Assembly: GCF_026619435.1 (NCBI RefSeq)
Contig: NZ_JAOVZQ010000001.1
Coordinates: forward strand, 4,223,501 to 4,287,500
Origin: Hoeflea ulvae
Lineage (GTDB): Bacteria; Pseudomonadota; Alphaproteobacteria; Rhizobiales; Rhizobiaceae
Direction of reading: 5' to 3'
DNA length: 64,000 nt
Positions within the stretch are counted from its first letter, which is position 1, and the number at the start of each line of letters is the position of its first letter. The notes under the pieces are model-generated. The model worked only from the letters and a program-made list of their open reading frames with translations, ran no database searches and was not told the DNA's origin. Shown here piece after piece: positions 59,443 to 64,000 of the stretch. A program made the translations under genes and the position numbers.

Positions 59443-60309
59443 CTACCGCGATTTTGGATTGAGATATTCGCTCAGCCGGTCACCGATGAGGTTGACCGAG
59501 AGCACGAGAAGAAACAGGCAGATGCCGGGGAATGTGGCGATCCACCAGGCATTGGTGACATAGTTGCGGCCAACGCTGAGCATCGCGCCCCAGCTTGCCG
59601 TCGGCGGCTGGACGCCGAGTCCGAGGAACGACAATCCGGCCTCGAACAGCACCATCAGACCGAATTCGAGCGTTGCCACCACCGCCATGGCGGCAATGAT
59701 GTTGGGAAGGATGTGCAACAGCAGAACCCGCGGCCAGCGCGCCCCCATTGCGCGGGCGAGCCGCACATAGGGCATGCTCGACACCGTCAGCGTCTGGCCA
59801 TAGGCCACCCGGGCGTAACGCGGCCAGCGGGTCAGGGCCAGCACCAGGATGACATTGATGAAGCCGGGTCCGAGCACCGCGACTGTGATGATCGCCAGCA
59901 GGATCGCCGGGATCGACAGGAAGACATCGACCAGCCGCATGATGATGGTTTCGGTCCAGCCGCGCATGTAGCCCGCGGCCATGCCCAGCACGGTGCCGAC
60001 ACAACCCGACAGCAGCACCGACAGGAACGCCACCGACAGCGAGATCCGCGCGCCATAGATCAGGCGGCTGAGCAGATCCCGGCCGAGTTCGTCGGAGCCG
60101 AGGATGTAGAGCACGCCGCGTGCTTCCGTGCCCGGCGCCTTGAGCCGGCCCATCAGGTTTTGCGAATTGGGCCCTTCCGGCGCCAGCAGCGGCGCAAAGA
60201 TGGCAATCAGCACCAGTGCGGCGACAATGATGACGAAGACGCCGACCGGAATGCCGCTTGAGTCGCGCGGAAACAGGGCCGCGCGGATTTTGCCCAGGGT
60301 CGCGCTCAT
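59443..60309 (-). CDS. dppC: Peptide ABC transporter permease (DppC type)
   Basis: 288-aa inner-membrane permease with an N-terminal cytoplasmic stretch, an early membrane helix ([22 protein letters not shown]), the [20 protein letters not shown] loop typical of DppC/OppC, and the EAA-type segment [22 protein letters not shown]. It forms the channel with DppB. The start overlaps the dppB stop (ATGA). Confidence 0.93.
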   Translation of the reverse strand: MSATLGKIRAALFPRDSSGIPVGVFVIIVAALVLIAIFAPLLAPEGPNSQNLMGRLKAPGTEARGVLYILGSDELGRDLLSRLIYGARISLSVAFLSVLLSGCVGTVLGMAAGYMRGWTETIIMRLVDVFLSIPAILLAIITVAVLGPGFINVILVLALTRWPRYARVAYGQTLTVSSMPYVRLARAMGARWPRVLLLHILPNIIAAMAVVATLEFGLMVLFEAGLSFLGLGVQPPTASWGAMLSVGRNYVTNAWWIATFPGICLFLLVLSVNLIGDRLSEYLNPKSR

Positions 60310-61235
60310 CCGTCTGCTCCACCCAGGCGAATGCGCGGGTCGACGAGGCTGTAGAGAACATCGGCGAAGAAATTCATCAGGATCGTCACCAGCGCGCCGA
60401 GAAGCACCACGCCCTGCACCACCACGAAATCGCGCGAGACCACCGACTGGACGGTGAGCAGGCCGAGACCCGGCCAGGCAAACACCGTTTCCACGATGAC
60501 CGCGCCGGCAAGCAGCTGCGAGATTTCCAGAGCCGTGATCGAGATCACCGGAATGGCCGAATTGCGAAGGAGATGATGGGTTACCAGCCGGCTCGTGCCG
60601 ACGCCACGGGCGCGGGCGGAGCGGACATAGTCCTTGGACAGCTCTTCAAGCACCGAGCTGCGCATGATCCGGGCATAGGTGGCCATCGACAACAGCCCCA
60701 GCGCCACCGAGGGCATGATCATGTGCGACAGCGTTCCCGAGCCCGACGGCGGCAGCCAGCCGAGCCAGACGCCGAAGAACAGGATCATCAGGATGCCGCT
60801 CCAGAAGGTCGGCATGCTCTGGGCCGCCAGGACGATGCCCATCAGGCCATTGGTCCAGCGCTGCTTTCTGGCCAGGCCGAGAAGCAGGCCGACGGGAATG
60901 CCGATGGCGACGGCCACCACCAGCGCACCGCCTGCAAGCTGCAGCGTATAGGGCAGACGCGAGGCGATGATCGTGGTGACCGAAACATTCTGGATGAAGG
61001 ATTTTCCGAAATCCAGATGCAGCGTGTTCCACAGGAAATCGAGATATTGCACCACCAGCGCCCGGTCGAGACCGAGTGCATGGCGCATGGCTTCAATGTC
61101 CTCCTGCGTGGCTGTTTCGGGCACAAGCAGGTAAGTCGGGTCTCCGGTCAGGCGCTGGATGAAGAACACCAGCGTCATCACCCCGAAGAGCGCAACCAGG
61201 GACTGGCCCAGCCGTCGCAGGAGGAATCTTGTCAT
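60306..61235 (-). CDS. dppB: Peptide ABC transporter permease (DppB type)
   Basis: 309-aa inner-membrane permease: short N-terminal MTRFLLRRLGQSLVALFGVMTLVFF helix typical of DppB/OppB, a periplasmic segment with LGLDRALVVQYLDFLWNTLHLDFGKS, and the cytoplasmic EAA-type loop DYVRSARARGVGTSRLVTHHLLRN. It starts 11 bp after the binding-protein gene and overlaps dppC. Confidence 0.93.
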   Translation of the reverse strand: MTRFLLRRLGQSLVALFGVMTLVFFIQRLTGDPTYLLVPETATQEDIEAMRHALGLDRALVVQYLDFLWNTLHLDFGKSFIQNVSVTTIIASRLPYTLQLAGGALVVAVAIGIPVGLLLGLARKQRWTNGLMGIVLAAQSMPTFWSGILMILFFGVWLGWLPPSGSGTLSHMIMPSVALGLLSMATYARIMRSSVLEELSKDYVRSARARGVGTSRLVTHHLLRNSAIPVISITALEISQLLAGAVIVETVFAWPGLGLLTVQSVVSRDFVVVQGVVLLGALVTILMNFFADVLYSLVDPRIRLGGADG

Positions 61236-61246
61236 GCTTTCGTTCC

Positions 61247-62749
61247 TCAGTCCGACCAGGACATGCGATTGAGGAAGAGGCTCTCATTGGCAGTCGGCTG
61301 CCATTTCAGGCCGGCATTGGCACCGTAGAGAACGGCTGCCTGATAGAGCGGCAGGATATAGGTGTTCTCTTCGACGATCTTCTGCACCTGGGCATAGGCC
61401 GCAAGACGGGCTTCCTCGTCGAGCGTGGTGCGTCCGGTTTCAAGCAGCTTGTCGAGTTCCGGATCATTGACGCGCGACCAGTTGGACGAGGAATGCAGCA
61501 GCGGATACTGCACGCCGTCGACATCCTGGCACGCACAGGACCAGCGGCCGAAGCTGAGATCGGGACGCTGGTCCTGCTCGGGGCTCTGGGCCAGCTTGAG
61601 ATAGGTCGCCATGTCGGTCATCGAGATCTCGACATTGAAGCCGGCCTCGTTGAGCATCTGCTGGATCGCCTGGACAATGCGCTGGTCATAGACCGGCGAG
61701 GTCGCAAACTGCATCTGCACCTTGGCGGCATCACCCTTGGACGCGACGATCTCCTTGGCTTTTTCCAGATCGTATGGGATCGGTTCCGCACCTTCGACAA
61801 AGCCGAAATGGGAGGATGTGGCGAGCTGGGTGGCAACGCTTTCGCCACCCTGCAGAATGCCTTCGACGATGCCTTCACGGTCGATCGCCATGGCAACCGC
61901 ACGGCGCAGTTCCGGATCGTTGAGCGGCGCCCGCACGGTGTTCATGCCCATGAAGCCGACGCGTTCGGTGGCTGCAGTGAGCACCTGCGTGTCGGCATTG
62001 CCGTCCAGCTGCATGGCAATATCGCTGTCGAGCGACACAACCAGGTCAGCCGTGCCTGCGCGCAGGTTGGCAACGCGGGTCGACGCATCGGGAACCGCCT
62101 TGAAGACCACGGTTTCAAAAGCGCCGGCATCGCCCCAGTAATCGGCGTTGCGGGTGAGCGTCACCTGGACGCCGCGATCCCAGCTGCCGAACTTGTAGGG
62201 GCCGGATCCGACCGGCGCTTCGTTGAAGCCTTCCTTGCCGAGTTCGGAAGCGACATGTTCCGGCACCACCGAGAGCTTGACCAGCTGCGCCATCAGCGCA
62301 GGGTAAGGCTCGCTGGTCACCAGGACGACGGTGTCCTCATCGACCTTCCTGGCGTCGACGATGGAGTTGAACTGACCGAGCTGCGGGCTCGAGAAGTCCG
62401 GATCGGTGATCCGCTTGACCGAATAGACCACATCATCGGCCGTCAGCGCCTCGCCGTCGTGGAAGGTGATGCCTGAACGGATGTCCATTTCCAGTTCGGT
62501 ATCGGAAATCTGCTTCCAGCTTTCGGCCACCTGGGGAACGATCTTGCCGTCATTGTCGCGGGTGACGAGATTGTCGAAAATGTTGCGATAGACATAATAG
62601 CTGTCCGGATTCCACTGCATGTGGGGATCCAGCGTGGCTGGTTCATTGACCAGATTGATCACCAGTTCGTCCTTGGCAAGTGCTGCTTGCGCAGGCACGA
62701 GCGTCGCCAGGACGATGGCAATGGCTTTGAGTGAATTTGTGACAGACAC
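61247..62749 (-). CDS. Peptide ABC transporter substrate-binding protein (DppA type), copy 1
   Basis: 500-aa family-5 solute-binding protein with a signal peptide (about 1-26, ending AALAKDE). The family start ATLDPHMQWNPDSYYVYRNIFDNLV, APVGSGPYKFGSWDRGV and RRAVAMAIDREGIVEG are seen. It binds a peptide or similar solute in the periplasm for DppBCDF. The start is GTG 62749, 9 nt after AGGAG. Paralogous to the gene immediately upstream, with blocks such as PYPALMAQLVKLSVVPEHVAS repeated almost unchanged. Two receptors may widen the ligand range of one transporter. Confidence 0.92.
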   Translation of the reverse strand: MSVTNSLKAIAIVLATLVPAQAALAKDELVINLVNEPATLDPHMQWNPDSYYVYRNIFDNLVTRDNDGKIVPQVAESWKQISDTELEMDIRSGITFHDGEALTADDVVYSVKRITDPDFSSPQLGQFNSIVDARKVDEDTVVLVTSEPYPALMAQLVKLSVVPEHVASELGKEGFNEAPVGSGPYKFGSWDRGVQVTLTRNADYWGDAGAFETVVFKAVPDASTRVANLRAGTADLVVSLDSDIAMQLDGNADTQVLTAATERVGFMGMNTVRAPLNDPELRRAVAMAIDREGIVEGILQGGESVATQLATSSHFGFVEGAEPIPYDLEKAKEIVASKGDAAKVQMQFATSPVYDQRIVQAIQQMLNEAGFNVEISMTDMATYLKLAQSPEQDQRPDLSFGRWSCACQDVDGVQYPLLHSSSNWSRVNDPELDKLLETGRTTLDEEARLAAYAQVQKIVEENTYILPLYQAAVLYGANAGLKWQPTANESLFLNRMSWSD

Positions 62750-62805
62750 GTTTGAAGCTCCTGTTGTCAGTGCGAGCGCTTGGTGCGTTCGCTTGGGGCA
62801 GTTGC

Positions 62806-62829
62806 GGCCGGCGATGTGAACCGCCGGCC
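62806..62829 (-). terminator. Hairpin between the tandem binding-protein genes
   Basis: GGCCGGCG-ATGTGAAC-CGCCGGCC, a perfect 8-bp GC stem 11 bp after the stop of the upstream copy. No U-run, so stabilisation or partial attenuation rather than a full stop. Confidence 0.5.
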
Positions 62830-62839
62830 CGGATTCAGC

Positions 62840-64000
62840 CTATTCCGACCAGCCCATGCGGTTGAGGAACATGCTTTCATTCGAGGTCGGCTGCCATTCC
62901 AGCTGCTCCGACGCACCATAAAGGATGGCGGCCTGGTACAACGGCAGGATAGCAGCCTTTTCGAGCGCGATCTCATTGATCCTGGCATAGAGCGCAGCGC
63001 GCTTTTCGAGATCCAGTTCACCACGTGCCTCGTCCAGCATGGCGTCGACTTCGGGATCGGCGAAGCGCGACCAGGATGATGAGGAGTGCAGCAGCGGATA
63101 CATGATGCCGTCGGGATCCTGGCAGGCACAGGACCAGCGCGAGAATGTCAGCATCGGCGCCTGGTCATTGCTGGTCTGCTGATCCTTGAGCCAGGTGGCC
63201 ATGTCGACGGTTTCGATCGAGGCATTGAGACCGACCTCGGTCAGCATCTGCTGGATGGCCTGAACCACGCGCTGGTCGAAGACCGGCGAGGTGGCAAGCT
63301 TCATCTCGGCCTTCGCCGCATCGCCGAGACCGGAAATGATCTCCTTGGCCTTTTCCGGATCATAGGCATAGCCGGTGATCCCGTCTTTCCAGCCGAAATG
63401 CGCCGGCGACAGCATCTGGTCGACGACCTTCGGGAACCCGCCAAGCAGGCCCTCGACGATAGCTTCGCGGTCGATCGCATAGCCGATCGCGCGGCGCAAG
63501 TCGACATTGTCGAGCGGCGGCAATGTGCTGTTCATGGCAAAATAGGCGACACGCTCGGTGTTGACATTGAGCACCTTGCCGCGGCCGCTGGCTTCGAGCT
63601 GCTGGGCCAGGTCGGCATTGAGCGTGACCACCAGATCGGCGGTGCCGGCCTGAAGATTGGCCATGCGGGTCGAAGCATCCGGAACGCCCTTGAAGGCAAC
63701 GGTGTCGAAGGGTCCCTTGTCACCCCAATAGGCGTCGTTCTTCTCGACCACGACTTCGACGCCGCGGTCCCATTTGGCAAATTTATAGGGGCCGCTGCCG
63801 ACGGGGGCCGCGTTGAATTCTTCGCCGCTCATCGTCGAGGCCACATGTTCCGGCACGATCGAAAGCTTGACCAGCTGCGCCAGCAGCGCCGGGTAAGGGC
63901 CATCAGTGGTCAGCTTGACCTGGTAGTCGCCAAACGCTTCGGCCTTGATGATCTTGTTGAACTGGCCAAGCTGCGGGCTTGCAAAATCGGGATTGGTGAT
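62840..64000 (-). CDS. Peptide ABC transporter substrate-binding protein (DppA type), copy 2, partial
   Basis: C-terminal 386 or so residues of a second family-5 solute-binding protein; the N-terminus and signal peptide lie beyond the right edge. The frame is open to the last base (ITNPDFASPQLGQFNKI...). Shared blocks with copy 1 include YPALLAQLVKLSIVPEHVAS, AAPVGSGPYKF, RRAIGYAIDREAIVEG, SFSRWSCACQ-like SRWSCACQDPDG and the C-terminal SNESMFLNRMGWSE. The copies therefore arose by tandem duplication. An internal ATG at 63856 is not the start. Confidence 0.92.
   Translation of the reverse strand: MTNPDFASPQLGQFNKIIKAEAFGDYQVKLTTDGPYPALLAQLVKLSIVPEHVASTMSGEEFNAAPVGSGPYKFAKWDRGVEVVVEKNDAYWGDKGPFDTVAFKGVPDASTRMANLQAGTADLVVTLNADLAQQLEASGRGKVLNVNTERVAYFAMNSTLPPLDNVDLRRAIGYAIDREAIVEGLLGGFPKVVDQMLSPAHFGWKDGITGYAYDPEKAKEIISGLGDAAKAEMKLATSPVFDQRVVQAIQQMLTEVGLNASIETVDMATWLKDQQTSNDQAPMLTFSRWSCACQDPDGIMYPLLHSSSSWSRFADPEVDAMLDEARGELDLEKRAALYARINEIALEKAAILPLYQAAILYGASEQLEWQPTSNESMFLNRMGWSE

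Noticed and set aside
1-64000. CRISPR arrays, tRNA/rRNA genes, insertion sequences, phage or conjugation genes
   Set aside because: No repeat-spacer pattern, cloverleaf, transposase, integrase or terminal repeats recognised by eye; a computational scan would be needed to exclude small RNAs.

Overview
The window is GC-rich, gene-dense DNA that reads as an alphaproteobacterial chromosome or large replicon. A Hyphomicrobiales relative (Phyllobacteriaceae/Rhizobiaceae-like) fits best, judging by family content, long same-strand operons with ATGA overlaps, and the number of solute-binding-protein transporters. This placement is inference: there is no rRNA, tRNA or marker gene. I saw no insertion sequence, integrase, phage gene or CRISPR array. 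The theme is uptake and breakdown of methylated amines, uronic acids, sugars and sugar acids, and peptides.

Layout. (1) 1-3.5 kb: a self-sufficient P450-reductase-ferredoxin fusion (CYP116B type, cut by the left edge) and an M50/CBS membrane protease. (2) 3.6-12.5 kb: a minus-strand methylated-amine operon with two tandem dimethylglycine/sarcosine-dehydrogenase-like flavoproteins, an MttB-family methyltransferase, an aldehyde dehydrogenase and a 3-hydroxyisobutyrate-dehydrogenase-like enzyme; a divergent LysR gene shares a promoter region holding a perfect palindrome. (3) 13.6-16.4 kb: universal stress protein and Na+/alanine-glycine symporter, divergent from an Lrp/AsnC regulator. (4) 16.4-26.9 kb: a uronate regulon, uxaC-dctPQM-kdgF-kduI-kduD-uxuB-uxuA, divergent from gntR-kdgK. 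It carries (unsaturated) uronates to 2-keto-3-deoxy-6-phosphogluconate, but kduI and uxaC each contain a single-base frameshift as written.

(5) 26.9-32.3 kb: a YtfQRT-YjfF-type sugar ABC transporter followed by a FadR-type regulator. (6) 32.6-37.3 kb: a second ribose-type ABC transporter whose usually double-domain ATPase is encoded as two genes. (7) 37.3-54.2 kb: the least conventional region. It holds a beta-propeller lactonase, an IclR regulator, a solute-binding-protein-like protein with no signal peptide whose gene overlaps a CaiB-type CoA-transferase gene, an FAH-family hydrolase, a 2-keto-3-deoxy-L-fuconate-dehydrogenase-like SDR, a two-part UxaA-like dehydratase, a MaoC hydratase, a Gfo/Idh/MocA oxidoreductase, a mutarotase, a mandelate-racemase-type dehydratase, a third sugar ABC transporter, and a second divergent MaoC/CaiB pair. 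The gene set resembles non-phosphorylative deoxysugar (L-fucose/L-rhamnose) catabolism with two CoA-transferase/hotdog modules added.

(8) 54.2-64 kb: a Dpp/Opp-type peptide ABC transporter with two tandem binding proteins (the second runs off the right edge). A short-chain dehydrogenase, a polysaccharide-deacetylase-family amidohydrolase and a leaderless gamma-glutamyltransferase-like enzyme sit between the permease and ATPase genes.

Two cross-cutting observations. GC-rich intercistronic hairpins follow five of the six binding-protein genes. Four reading frames (kduI, uxaC, a YjfF-like permease and a fused MalF-MalG permease) would each become conventional with a one-base change, so sequence indels should be excluded before reading biology into them.
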